DNA from: a virus
Length of the DNA stretch: 64,000 nucleotides
Virus record (IMG/VR): IMGVR_UViG_3300044644_001125
Span: 263,257-327,256 of that record
Direction: 5' to 3' (one strand)
In this document: positions 48,046 through 55,929 of the stretch, one piece after another
How positions within the stretch are numbered: position 1 is the first letter of the stretch
Layout of the letters: every line of letters starts with the position of its first letter
The notes under the pieces: generated by a model
What the model was told of the DNA's origin: nothing
Seen by the model: the letters and a program-made list of their open reading frames with translations, nothing else
Database searches by the model: none
Made by a program: the position numbers and the translations under genes

Positions 48046-48149
48046 TCAGCTCCACAACCCGCAGTGAGGGCTCCGCTGGCGCGTCGCTTTAATAATAGAT
48101 TTAATTATTGATTTTAATAATTGTAGGAGCATATAAGATTAAATGAATT
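48041..48149. other. AT-rich spacer with one hairpin
   Basis: This stretch holds a GC-rich patch (48060-48088) and then AATTATT/AATAATT around a GATTTT loop near 48112-48131. No ORF, promoter or terminator is evident. Confidence 0.4.
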
Positions 48150-48655
48150 CTAAAAGATAATGTACCTAATAGATACCTGCTTAAGCCACGCGCACATACA
48201 TTTTTAGATGCATTCGAACCCATACATTTTAGCTGTTTCCATTCGCGCACATACATTTTAGATTCCATTATAGCTTTTTACCAGATGCACACATACATTA
48301 TAAACTCCATACGAACACATACATTTTAAACTAAAAGATAATTCAATTAATAACTCAACTATAAGATCATCTATAAGACCATTAATATAAACATCAATAA
48401 GAACATCATAACTAAAAGATAATAGATCAGTAATTCACATCATCTATAAGACAATTATCTTTTAGTAATCGACATCATCTATAAGACAATCATTAATACA
48501 TTATCTTTTAGTATTATTCTTTTAAATGGATAGCTACGTCTGGAGTTTATTCATTATCTTTTAGTTTCTATTATCTTTTAATGGATAACTGCGTCTAGTG
48601 GTTTCTATTATCTTTTAGTAATGATCATCAGGTGGATGGGTTCATTATCTTTTAG
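48150..48655. repeat. dense array of the 12-mer ATTATCTTTTAG / CTAAAAGATAAT
   Basis: Exact copies are at 48150, 48331, 48412 (complement orientation) and 48454, 48500, 48553, 48607 and 48644 (forward), with a one-mismatch copy at 48570. Isolated exact copies elsewhere between genes are at 342, 40759, 41669, 41700, 45197, 47568, 51174, 55739, 59227, 59256, 60506 and 60906. Orientation switches from complement to forward inside this array. Also here are three ATCATCTATAAGAC repeats (48366, 48439, 48474) and a 17-base TGGATAxCTxCGTCT repeat (48527, 48582). A regulator-binding or replication-origin role is inferred. Confidence 0.85.
48191..48330 (+). repeat. five copies of a CACATACATTTTAG repeat
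   Basis: Copies start near 48193, 48219, 48248, 48288 and 48316, at intervals of about 26-40 bases. Several are preceded by CG or GAA, and the 3' ends vary between TTTTAGA, TTTTAGC, TTATAAA and TTTTAAA. No coding potential is seen. Closely spaced, same-orientation repeats in an AT-rich setting are typical of iterons or operator arrays. Confidence 0.75.
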
Positions 48656-48666
48656 TGCGTTCGTCA

Positions 48667-48674
48667 AATAAATA
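48667..48674 (+). promoter_or_regulatory. possible T4-type late promoter
   Basis: AATAAATA followed by GGTTCC, 32 bases upstream of a perfect TATAAATA. It may be a second start for the same gene. Confidence 0.35.
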
Positions 48675-48698
48675 GGTTCCGGTTCATCGCGGGTTTGC

Positions 48699-48706
48699 TA
48701 TAAATA
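48699..48706 (+). promoter_or_regulatory. perfect T4-type late promoter
   Basis: TATAAATA, an exact match to the gp55-dependent late consensus, 36 bases before the ATG of the 801-residue gene. Confidence 0.75.
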
Positions 48707-48741
48707 CTTGCAATACCCCATTCGAATAAGGAACCCAATCA

Positions 48742-51147
48742 ATGAAAATGTCAGATGTAGACGTCTTAATAGAAAGTACAATCACCGAAGCTCCCGTTGG
48801 TATGTTAAAGCGAGGAGCTCTAAAAGTTGCCAGTAAACTTGGTAGTCAAAAAGCAGCAGGCGCAGAAGTCACTGCAAACATCGCCAATCAGTTAAAGAAA
48901 GATTATTCTCGTTATCTAGGTGTTACTGGTTACGAGCAAGATAAAGAATCACTTGAAGCATTCTTAAATTCAAAAGGTTTATCTGCGGATTCATTGGATT
49001 CTGCCATTTCTTCTGTTTCGGCTGAAGGTCCAACTGGACAAGATTGGCGAATTGATACCGGTCCAAGAACAGGTGCAGCTAATGCAAGAGTAGAACCAGT
49101 TGTTGATATCGGTTCAGCTACAGGTGAAGTACCATCTCTTGATGGTGACAGCCCAATTGAACAAGCCAGAGCTAAACAAGTTGCAGCACAACAACGAGCA
49201 GTTCAACAAATGAGAGGGCAACAACCAGAACAGCCATCTGAACCAGTTACTAAAACAAATAGATTAGCTGGTATGGGTCAAGGCTACGTTCCACCTATCG
49301 AACCATCAGCTGAACAACCAGAAATTGCACAACCAGAGCCATCTGCTACTGGTGCTCAAGCAGCATCTGCATTAGGTCGATTAAAAACACCACAAAACCC
49401 AATGAAAGGTAGAACTTCTTTAGTTAGCAAGTTAAAAGGCCAGCAAGCAGAACCAGAAGTACCTGCAACTGAGCCAACTGCTACAAGAGAAAGACCTGGA
49501 ATCAGTTCACGTGCTGGTAAAGCAGGTGTTGGCCAACCAAAAGCACCTCAATTCAAATCAGTTAGTGCTATGTCTAAAGCCACTTCTGATATCAAAGCAG
49601 AATTAGATACTAAATTGAATGCAATTGATGCGGCTAAAGACGCATTGGCTAAAAGTCCAAGAAGTCAAAAACTAAAAGATGCTTTAAAACAAGCAGAAGC
49701 AGATTATGATTCATTTGTAGCAAGTGAAATCAAGCCAGCTGACCTAAAAGATAAGTTAGCCACTAAAGTTAACCAAATCAAAACAGGTGAAGAACCAACC
49801 AGTACAAATTCTCCAGTGACAAAACCACAATCAAAATATGGTAAAGGGCTAGCTGCTGTTGGTAGAGCATCTGAAGATCAACAACGAAAACGAAACGCGG
49901 CAATGCCTGCATACAATGCCGCTGCGAACGACTACCTAAATGCCGTGAAAACTGCAAAAACGCAAGATGAAAAAGATGCGGCTACTGCAACTTTTGATGA
50001 GTTTAGAAATAAGTTTATTAAAGATTTTGGGTGGGGAAATGATCCCACTATAAATGATGTTATAATCCCATACCCAACGATACAGTCAACTACTAAACCA
50101 AGTACTACACAAGCTGGGCAGATGGAATTGCCAACTGAAGAACCTACAGCGGCACCTGATGTCGAAAAAGTTCAATCTGCGGTTGACAAAGCACAAGCTG
50201 AGTATGATAAAGTCAATAAAACTGGTATCTCTAAGTCTACTAAAGATAAAAACTTAAAGGCTTTGAATGCTGCTAAAGCAGAACTTGCTAAAGCCACTGG
50301 TACTGAACCCGAAGTAGTACCTGCTCCAAAACCAGTTACTATGAAATCTCCAGTTTCGGCAGTTAAGAAAGAACAACCTGCTGCAGTTAAAGCAGAACCT
50401 AAAGAAGAGCCAACTGATAAAATCGGTAAACTAACAGCTAAAGCACAGGAACTTGCTACTGCATTCAAACAAGACCCATCTAACAAGGAATTGGGTAAAC
50501 AAGCAATGGATGCTATCTCTGCACTTAAAGCGGCTAAAGAAGCCGATGTAGAACCAGAAGATGAAATGGATTACAAACCATCATCAATGGGTAGTGAGTT
50601 TAGTAGATTTGCTAAAGCAATGGCACCATCTAAAACTGCATCAAGTGAAGAAGTTCCACCAACTGAAGATGATGAAGATTCTTGGATGGACCAAGAACCA
50701 ATGCCCAAAGCTAAGAAAGAAAAGGCTGCAAAGAATAAAAAGATGGCATTAGCAGCTAGTGTTGAACATGAGTTCGATTATCTTTTAGCAGAAGCGGCAT
50801 TTAGTAATAAACAGATTGATAAAATCATCTTGGCTATTACTCAAGACAATATCCGTAAAGGAATTATCAGTATTCCAGGAGTACCAGCTAGAACTCAACC
50901 GCAAGCTAGACCTGCGCAAGCACAAGCCCAACGACCAGCTGCTAGTCCATATACCGCTCCATCTACTGGTGGTGCACAATATACACAACAACGTGAACAG
51001 CCAACTGGTAAAAGTCTTGATTTAACTGATTTTAATGTTGAAAGATTGATTGGTGCAATCAATCATTTGATGAAAAAAGAAGAACTTCAACGATATGAAG
51101 AAAGACAACTTAAGAAGTTATTGGATGAGTTGAAAACTTTACGTTAA
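48742..51147 (+). CDS. large Ala/Pro/Glu/Lys-rich phage protein, possibly internal head protein
   Basis: An 801-residue protein of low complexity. Residues 1-90 form a small ordered domain (DVDVLIESTITEAPVGMLKR, then YSRYLGVTGYEQ). Residues about 110-680 are largely disordered, with repeated PxQ/EPxxP and K-A-rich helices. Two short ordered elements close the protein: EFDYLLAEAAFSNKQIDKII near 675 and DLTDFNVERLIGAINHLMKK near 760. It has a perfect late promoter and lies next to virion genes, so it is probably a virion or scaffold component. The charged disordered middle would fit packaging with DNA in the head. I cannot name it, and sequence searches would be confused by the low complexity. 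Confidence 0.65.
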   Translation: MKMSDVDVLIESTITEAPVGMLKRGALKVASKLGSQKAAGAEVTANIANQLKKDYSRYLGVTGYEQDKESLEAFLNSKGLSADSLDSAISSVSAEGPTGQDWRIDTGPRTGAANARVEPVVDIGSATGEVPSLDGDSPIEQARAKQVAAQQRAVQQMRGQQPEQPSEPVTKTNRLAGMGQGYVPPIEPSAEQPEIAQPEPSATGAQAASALGRLKTPQNPMKGRTSLVSKLKGQQAEPEVPATEPTATRERPGISSRAGKAGVGQPKAPQFKSVSAMSKATSDIKAELDTKLNAIDAAKDALAKSPRSQKLKDALKQAEADYDSFVASEIKPADLKDKLATKVNQIKTGEEPTSTNSPVTKPQSKYGKGLAAVGRASEDQQRKRNAAMPAYNAAANDYLNAVKTAKTQDEKDAATATFDEFRNKFIKDFGWGNDPTINDVIIPYPTIQSTTKPSTTQAGQMELPTEEPTAAPDVEKVQSAVDKAQAEYDKVNKTGISKSTKDKNLKALNAAKAELAKATGTEPEVVPAPKPVTMKSPVSAVKKEQPAAVKAEPKEEPTDKIGKLTAKAQELATAFKQDPSNKELGKQAMDAISALKAAKEADVEPEDEMDYKPSSMGSEFSRFAKAMAPSKTASSEEVPPTEDDEDSWMDQEPMPKAKKEKAAKNKKMALAASVEHEFDYLLAEAAFSNKQIDKIILAITQDNIRKGIISIPGVPARTQPQARPAQAQAQRPAASPYTAPSTGGAQYTQQREQPTGKSLDLTDFNVERLIGAINHLMKKEELQRYEERQLKKLLDELKTLR

Positions 51148-51152
51148 AACTA

Positions 51153-51185
51153 AAATGCCCTCATTTCGAGGGCATTATCTTTTAG
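51153..51185. terminator. bidirectional terminator
   Basis: AATGCCCTC and GAGGGCATT form a 9-bp stem with an ATTTC loop between convergent genes. On the plus strand it runs straight into a copy of the 12-mer (51174-51185), whose TCTTTT serves as the T tract. On the minus strand the following bases are TTTTAGTTTT. Confidence 0.82.
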
Positions 51186-51187
51186 GG

Positions 51188-51391
51188 TTAGAAGAATGGC
51201 AATCCCGTCTTCGATGTGGTTTCGAGGTTCTCACTGACAATCTCGTTAACCAATTCTCGTTCTTCCCAGCTTAGATGCATTGCTTCATTAAAAGAAAGTC
51301 CCCTCATATACCAACATGTTTTTAAGGCTTCTTTCTTAATTGCCCGTGCGTCAGCATCTAATCTTTTAACTAACTGTAAGATCTCCGGCAC
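51188..51391 (-). CDS. small baseplate-hub-associated protein
   Basis: A 67-residue helical protein (LVKRLDADARAIKKEALKTC at the start, WYMRGLSFNEAM, then EERELVNEIVSENLE, ending GLPFF). I recall small proteins with this RAIKKEALK.CWYMRG motif next to gp26 in T4-like phages, and in T4 the gene after 26 is 51, a hub-assembly factor. The assignment to gp51 rests on position and size only; direct similarity is not provable by eye. It ends at the shared terminator and starts eight bases from the end of the gp26-like gene. Confidence 0.6.
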   Translation of the reverse strand: MPEILQLVKRLDADARAIKKEALKTCWYMRGLSFNEAMHLSWEERELVNEIVSENLETTSKTGLPFF

Positions 51392-51399
51392 GGGTAGAT

Positions 51400-52254
51400 T
51401 TAAGATCTTACTGCGAAAAAATTTGATTGATCCATTGTCATAGGTAACAAGTAAGGTTCACTACATGAACCGCATTGAACTTGTTGTGGTTTTGTTTCAA
51501 TGTTTTCTTTTTGCGCAGTCAAGTGCTTTGAAATCGTATCAAATACATCAGTTGGGCAGTTATGGATAAAGTCTTTGATAAACTCAACCTCAGAAGTCTC
51601 ACCATCAGGTGTTACAATTTTACTAATACAAGTAGCTACTACATCAACGGTCAAATCAGTTAATTTTGAAAAACTTTCGGTGAATTTCTCCATCTTTTCT
51701 TCATCAGTCATCGTTTCGTCATTGACAATCGATAGGATTCGTTGTTGTTCAAATGACTTGATCGCAGTATTTGACATTTCACGGTAACTAAATGGTCTCA
51801 GATAAACTGTTAATGGTCCAACAGCAACGGTATCATTGTATGAATAAGATTTGAATTGTTGCAACCAGTTGGTTAAATCCATTTCAAAATTGTTTTCTTC
51901 GCTGCAATGTGGGCAAGTAGAACCAACTTCCATTGCTTCACCATAAGTTGCAATACGAATAGCAACTAAACAATTATCAACATCAATTGTTGGCATTTGC
52001 CATGGGTCTAATATAGCAGGAATACAACTCTTAATTACATCTACTGTACTTTGACCAGATAACAACGCATCTGGTGTTTTGAACATAATTTCATCTTTTG
52101 CTGTCATGCCGTATACTGGATAATCACCAGATACACTGACGTCTAATGAACCAGCTGGGTAGAATTTACCACCAGACGGTAACTGAATATACAGTTTTGG
52201 TTGACGGTAATAAGCCGCTAAGGGGTTCTTTTTTTCTAATACGGGTGTTTCCAT
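51400..52254 (-). CDS. gp26: baseplate hub subunit, gp26-like
   Basis: A 284-residue protein. The N-terminal region (LYIQLPSGGKFYPAGSLDVS, then YPVYGMTAKDEIMFKTPDAL and IKSCIPAI) is the conserved gp26 family pattern, in which MTAKDE and KTPDALL are diagnostic. There are two CxxC pairs, Cys114/Cys117 in STCPHCSE and Cys261/Cys264 in QCGSCSEPY, which could together bind one zinc ion. T4 gp26 is about 208 residues; the extra length is the C-terminal part with the second pair. It acts in assembly of the central hub. Confidence 0.85.
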   Translation of the reverse strand: METPVLEKKNPLAAYYRQPKLYIQLPSGGKFYPAGSLDVSVSGDYPVYGMTAKDEIMFKTPDALLSGQSTVDVIKSCIPAILDPWQMPTIDVDNCLVAIRIATYGEAMEVGSTCPHCSEENNFEMDLTNWLQQFKSYSYNDTVAVGPLTVYLRPFSYREMSNTAIKSFEQQRILSIVNDETMTDEEKMEKFTESFSKLTDLTVDVVATCISKIVTPDGETSEVEFIKDFIHNCPTDVFDTISKHLTAQKENIETKPQQVQCGSCSEPYLLPMTMDQSNFFAVRS

Positions 52255-52270
52255 TGGGGGTAATCCTCAG

Positions 52271-52278
52271 AATAAATA
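52271..52278 (+). promoter_or_regulatory. T4-type late promoter for the tape measure gene
   Basis: AATAAATA in the divergent region between gp26 and the tape measure gene, 66 bases before the latter's ATG. On the other strand CTAAATA (52292-52298) could serve gp26. Confidence 0.5.
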
Positions 52279-52343
52279 CTATAACTAGCCGTATTTAGTG
52301 CTGTAATTTCTCACTAAACTACGCATCAAACAATGGACTAATC

Positions 52344-55300
52344 ATGGCAAACGAAGTAATTATTAATATTCCCGGTATTGGCGATGTTGTTGCAGAAAAT
52401 GCAGCATCAGAATCAACGTTGCGTAGCATTTTGGCAGCAATGGAGGCTAATGGTCGAGCAGGTGGTGGATCATCGAGTTCTAGCTCAAGTTCTAGTAATT
52501 CAGCAAGATCAGCGAGGGAAAGGGAATCTAATGATATACGTGGAAGAGCCGATAATTCATTCAAACAATTAGTTTCTTCTACTGGCTCATTAATAAATTC
52601 ATTTGCACATCTTGGTGGGAGTGTTACGGCTGCGGCTAATGCAACGAGTAATTTCACTAAACAAATACCATTAGTTGGTGATACATTAGCTGTTGTATTT
52701 AAAAATGTAGCATCCGCCCAGCGTGAACTCATTACTGCATACCAGCAAGCCACCTCGGTTGGTGCTACGTTTGCTGGAAGTATTAACGAATTTTCAGCAT
52801 ATGCTAGTGCAGCAAGTCAAACATTAGATCAATTCTCTTCGTTTATTTCTACTAATGGTAAATCACTTGAATTGCTAGGTGATACCACTGAAGAAGGTGC
52901 AAAACGGTTTAGCGTGTTATCTAAATCACTCAGAGAAACTAGTACTGATTTGTATTCATTGGGATTTTCAACCAAAGATTTGAATAATGGTCTTATCCAA
53001 TATACACAATATCAACAATATTATGGGAATGTTGGAAAACGAACCAATGCCGATTTGATTGCTGGTACTAAAGCCTACATGAAAGAATTGGACATTCTTG
53101 CTAAAATCACAGGCGAATCTAAAGAAAAAGTCGCAAATGATATGGCATCACTTAATATTGATACCGATTTTAGATCGTATATTGATAGCTTAGGTGCTAA
53201 TAGCGAAAAAGCTGGTAAGGAATTGAGTAGTACTCTTGAAACCGTACCAGAAAGCATGCGTAAATTCCTAAAAGATGTTATCACTCACGGGGTACCAACA
53301 TCTGCCGATACTCAAGCTGCTTGGTCTGTATTCGGGCAAATCAGTAACGAAGCAATGCGGTATAAAAAGGCATTGGATTCTGGAACAGCCACCGAGGAAG
53401 ATAGACAACGGTTGTTAAACGCCATAGCTAAAGAATCTGCTGAAAAAAACAAAGGTGCAACTGCTAACTTAGCAATGTGGTCAGATACAAACCTAGGTCT
53501 TGTTAAAAAGATGGCCATGGAAGGCGTTGCATTTGATGCAGATCGTCGCAAGAAAGCTATTGATTCACAGGATAAAACTCTTCAAGCACAAGAAAGCTAT
53601 AACCAAAAATACGAAGCATTTAAAACAAAAATCATTGAAGTCGGTAATAGATTCACAGATGTACTAGCTAGCAGTGGTGCATTCGGATTATTAACCAAAG
53701 TATTTGAGGTATTAACATCAATAATTGATAAAGTCAGTGTACCAATCTTTAAATCATTCAGTACCGTTATTGGTTCAGTCACGAAAGTATTAGAGACTTC
53801 ACTAGGACCAACTTTTAAACTTCTTGATTCTTGGTTAGGTGAGTTACCGACCATCATGACAGCGGTATTCAATACGGTTTTTGGTCCAGACTTGAAGTCA
53901 GTAACCGATAAATTCACGTCATGGTTGAATCCAGCATCAAATGCGCTTGCTGGTTTTACAGAAGATATGTCCAAATTATCACCAGAAGATCAAGCTAAAG
54001 CAGCCGCGAACTGGATATCAGCAAAGATAGAACATATGTTTGAAGATATTCACATGGCCTGGGTGGTTTTACAACAGAAAGTAGTTGAGGTTGCATCAGC
54101 ATTCGTAAGCCCAATCTTGAATACCGGTATATATCTCCAACAATTCTCATTGATTCTCGAAGAACAAGTAGATACTATACGAAAATCGATGAACGTATAT
54201 GATGCAGAATCACTAAGTGCAAATTTAAAACTTGGTATCTTAGGCTTTCAAGTTGGTATCGATAGCGTAATTTCAAAATGGTACGCTGTTGAAACGTGGA
54301 TAGATAAAGTGGCAATGGGTTTATCACACTTTTCTGATATGATGAACTATTTGAAAGTATTAGATCCACGTTCAAAATACTCATCGGAAGATTATGCAGC
54401 AGATAAAGCAAAAAACGATCAGTACCGATATTCACTAAGAAAAGAGATAGACGAAAGAAAACAATTTGATTCTGGTGAAAAGGAAGCACACCTAAAAGCA
54501 TACGAAGCAGAAAAGAAAAACGTTGAGTCATTAGCTGACCAGAAAAAGAATGATCTAGTTAAAGAACTCGATGAAAATGAAACAAATCGCAATGCAAGGA
54601 AAAAACACTTAGCAAAACTCATTGAAGATAATGCAGAAGCAGAGAAAAAATGGAATGATGCGTTAACTGCATATGCCACCAAATTGTCGGAAGATGCTGC
54701 TAATATCGCATCAAAAAGCGAAGAACGCGATAACATCAGAGGCGCAATTGTCAATGAGGAAATGGATAATGCAAAAACTAATGCAGCACTTGCTGATAAA
54801 AATGCAACTACCACGCAATATATCAACGACCAAGTTAAGAAAGGTGGACTAGCTGCTGGTGCAGCGTTAACAGCAAATACCACAGACGAGGCAGCTGGTA
54901 GAATGATTGCTATGGCTGAAACTGGTGGTAGAAGTATACAAAATGCAGCAGGTGGTAAAGCAGCCGGTATGCACCAATGGATGCCAAAAACTTGGGAAAG
55001 CGTAACAGCTTCGATGGGTAAAAAGTGGGATTTGTCTGATAGATTCGACCCAGCAAAATCTACTGAAGCCATGAACTTCATCATAGGCCAGTACAGAAAT
55101 AAAATAGAACCCGGTCTTGGCAGAAGAGCAACCCCTGCAGAATTATACATGCTTCATTTTTTAGGAGCAGGTGGTGGTTCTAAATTCTTACGAGCACTCC
55201 AAGCCAACCCTAATCAAAGTGTACAAGGTGTGGTTGGCACCGACCAGTTTAAACAAAACTTGGGTGTATTTGCACCACATGGAAACGTTCGCTCAGTACA

Positions 55301-55727
55301 GCAAGTATTTGATGAAATGAGTAGTCGGTTAACACGTGGATCAACCACTGCGTCGAATGCTACCGAAAAATCAAAAAATCCCGTATCGATGAGTAATTTT
55401 GCTAATGCCAATATCAAATCTCCTACCAGTAATGGTATTAACCAATCCGCTCTTTCTACGGCTGAAGCAGATAAGAAAGTTAGAGATGACGAGTTTAGAA
55501 AACAGCAGAAAGAAAAAGAACAAGCAGCGTCACGAGACCAACTGCAAAGTCAACAAGAACAACAAACATCAAACAGCCCGATACAAAATGATGTTCATGC
55601 TACTTTCCTTGAAAATATGTCGAATTCATTGATGGATATGAAAAACATTTTAGCAGAATCGCATCAAGTACAACAAAGCCAACTCTCAACTCAACGCGGC
55701 CTATCCGGTAATGGATTTGTGCGTTAA
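52344..55727 (+). CDS. tail tape measure protein with transglycosylase domain
   Basis: A 1,127-residue protein. Residues 30-60 include a run of serines. Residues 60-420 are helical with hydrophobic patches of tape-measure type. The middle has membrane-compatible stretches (FGLLTKVFEVLTSIIDKV, then FKSFSTVIGSVTKVLE) and residues about 690-790 form long charged coiled coils. Residues about 850-960 are a lytic-transglycosylase (SLT) domain: MIAMAETGGRSIQNAAGG with the likely catalytic Glu in AETGG, then AAGMHQWMPKTWESV and AELYMLHFLGAGGGSKFL. It would set tail length and locally cut peptidoglycan during injection, replacing the lysozyme missing from the gp5-like spike. The C-terminus is Gln-rich. 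Confidence 0.85.
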   Translation: MANEVIINIPGIGDVVAENAASESTLRSILAAMEANGRAGGGSSSSSSSSSNSARSARERESNDIRGRADNSFKQLVSSTGSLINSFAHLGGSVTAAANATSNFTKQIPLVGDTLAVVFKNVASAQRELITAYQQATSVGATFAGSINEFSAYASAASQTLDQFSSFISTNGKSLELLGDTTEEGAKRFSVLSKSLRETSTDLYSLGFSTKDLNNGLIQYTQYQQYYGNVGKRTNADLIAGTKAYMKELDILAKITGESKEKVANDMASLNIDTDFRSYIDSLGANSEKAGKELSSTLETVPESMRKFLKDVITHGVPTSADTQAAWSVFGQISNEAMRYKKALDSGTATEEDRQRLLNAIAKESAEKNKGATANLAMWSDTNLGLVKKMAMEGVAFDADRRKKAIDSQDKTLQAQESYNQKYEAFKTKIIEVGNRFTDVLASSGAFGLLTKVFEVLTSIIDKVSVPIFKSFSTVIGSVTKVLETSLGPTFKLLDSWLGELPTIMTAVFNTVFGPDLKSVTDKFTSWLNPASNALAGFTEDMSKLSPEDQAKAAANWISAKIEHMFEDIHMAWVVLQQKVVEVASAFVSPILNTGIYLQQFSLILEEQVDTIRKSMNVYDAESLSANLKLGILGFQVGIDSVISKWYAVETWIDKVAMGLSHFSDMMNYLKVLDPRSKYSSEDYAADKAKNDQYRYSLRKEIDERKQFDSGEKEAHLKAYEAEKKNVESLADQKKNDLVKELDENETNRNARKKHLAKLIEDNAEAEKKWNDALTAYATKLSEDAANIASKSEERDNIRGAIVNEEMDNAKTNAALADKNATTTQYINDQVKKGGLAAGAALTANTTDEAAGRMIAMAETGGRSIQNAAGGKAAGMHQWMPKTWESVTASMGKKWDLSDRFDPAKSTEAMNFIIGQYRNKIEPGLGRRATPAELYMLHFLGAGGGSKFLRALQANPNQSVQGVVGTDQFKQNLGVFAPHGNVRSVQQVFDEMSSRLTRGSTTASNATEKSKNPVSMSNFANANIKSPTSNGINQSALSTAEADKKVRDDEFRKQQKEKEQAASRDQLQSQQEQQTSNSPIQNDVHATFLENMSNSLMDMKNILAESHQVQQSQLSTQRGLSGNGFVR

Positions 55728-55738
55728 TTGGTAGTAAA

Positions 55739-55750
55739 CTAAAAGATAAT
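55739..55750. repeat. 12-mer copy after the tape measure gene
   Basis: CTAAAAGATAAT twelve bases after the stop codon, the start of a 0.2-kb spacer that also holds two hairpin elements and a late box. Confidence 0.8.
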
Positions 55751-55799
55751 TGAATTTAGTTCCGAGTAATGATAAAACGAAATAGATAATATTGGTATA

Positions 55800-55823
55800 G
55801 CGAGCACCGCTAGGTGCGAGCCA
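55800..55823 (+). repeat. GCGAG-hairpin-CGAGCCA element, copy 1
   Basis: Left flank GCGAG, stem CACC, loop GCTA, stem GGTG, right flank CGAGCCA. The arms are fully complementary and extend by one G-C pair into the flanks. The same stem sequence occurs in copies 4, 5 and 6. Confidence 0.85.
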
Positions 55824-55845
55824 TAGAAAAACCTAATATAGTATA

Positions 55846-55869
55846 GCGAGCCGCTATCGCGGCGAGCCA
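55846..55869 (+). repeat. GCGAG-hairpin-CGAGCCA element, copy 2 (different stem)
   Basis: Left flank GCGAG, stem CCGC, loop TATC, stem GCGG, right flank CGAGCCA. Both arms differ from copy 1 at several positions yet stay complementary. It is 22 bases after copy 1 and 61 bases before the portal ATG. Confidence 0.85.
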
Positions 55870-55888
55870 TTAATGAAAAATCCCAAGA

Positions 55889-55896
55889 CATAAATA
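55889..55896 (+). promoter_or_regulatory. T4-type late promoter for the portal gene
   Basis: CATAAATA followed by GGTT, 34 bases before the portal ATG. The GGTT after the box is shared with the late boxes at 46252 and 48667. Confidence 0.55.
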
Positions 55897-55929
55897 GGTT
55901 AAACATTCAACAGAATAGGATTAATCTAA

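Noticed and set aside
47620-48160. Template repeat of a diversity-generating retroelement in the gene-free region
   Set aside because: No stretch resembles the variable ends of B2 or B5, and no reverse transcriptase ORF with a YxDD motif is visible in the window.
54419-55150. 243-residue minus-strand ORF within the tape measure gene
   Set aside because: It lies fully antisense to a well-supported gene, has low-complexity hydrophobic/Ser composition and no ribosome site; a shadow frame.
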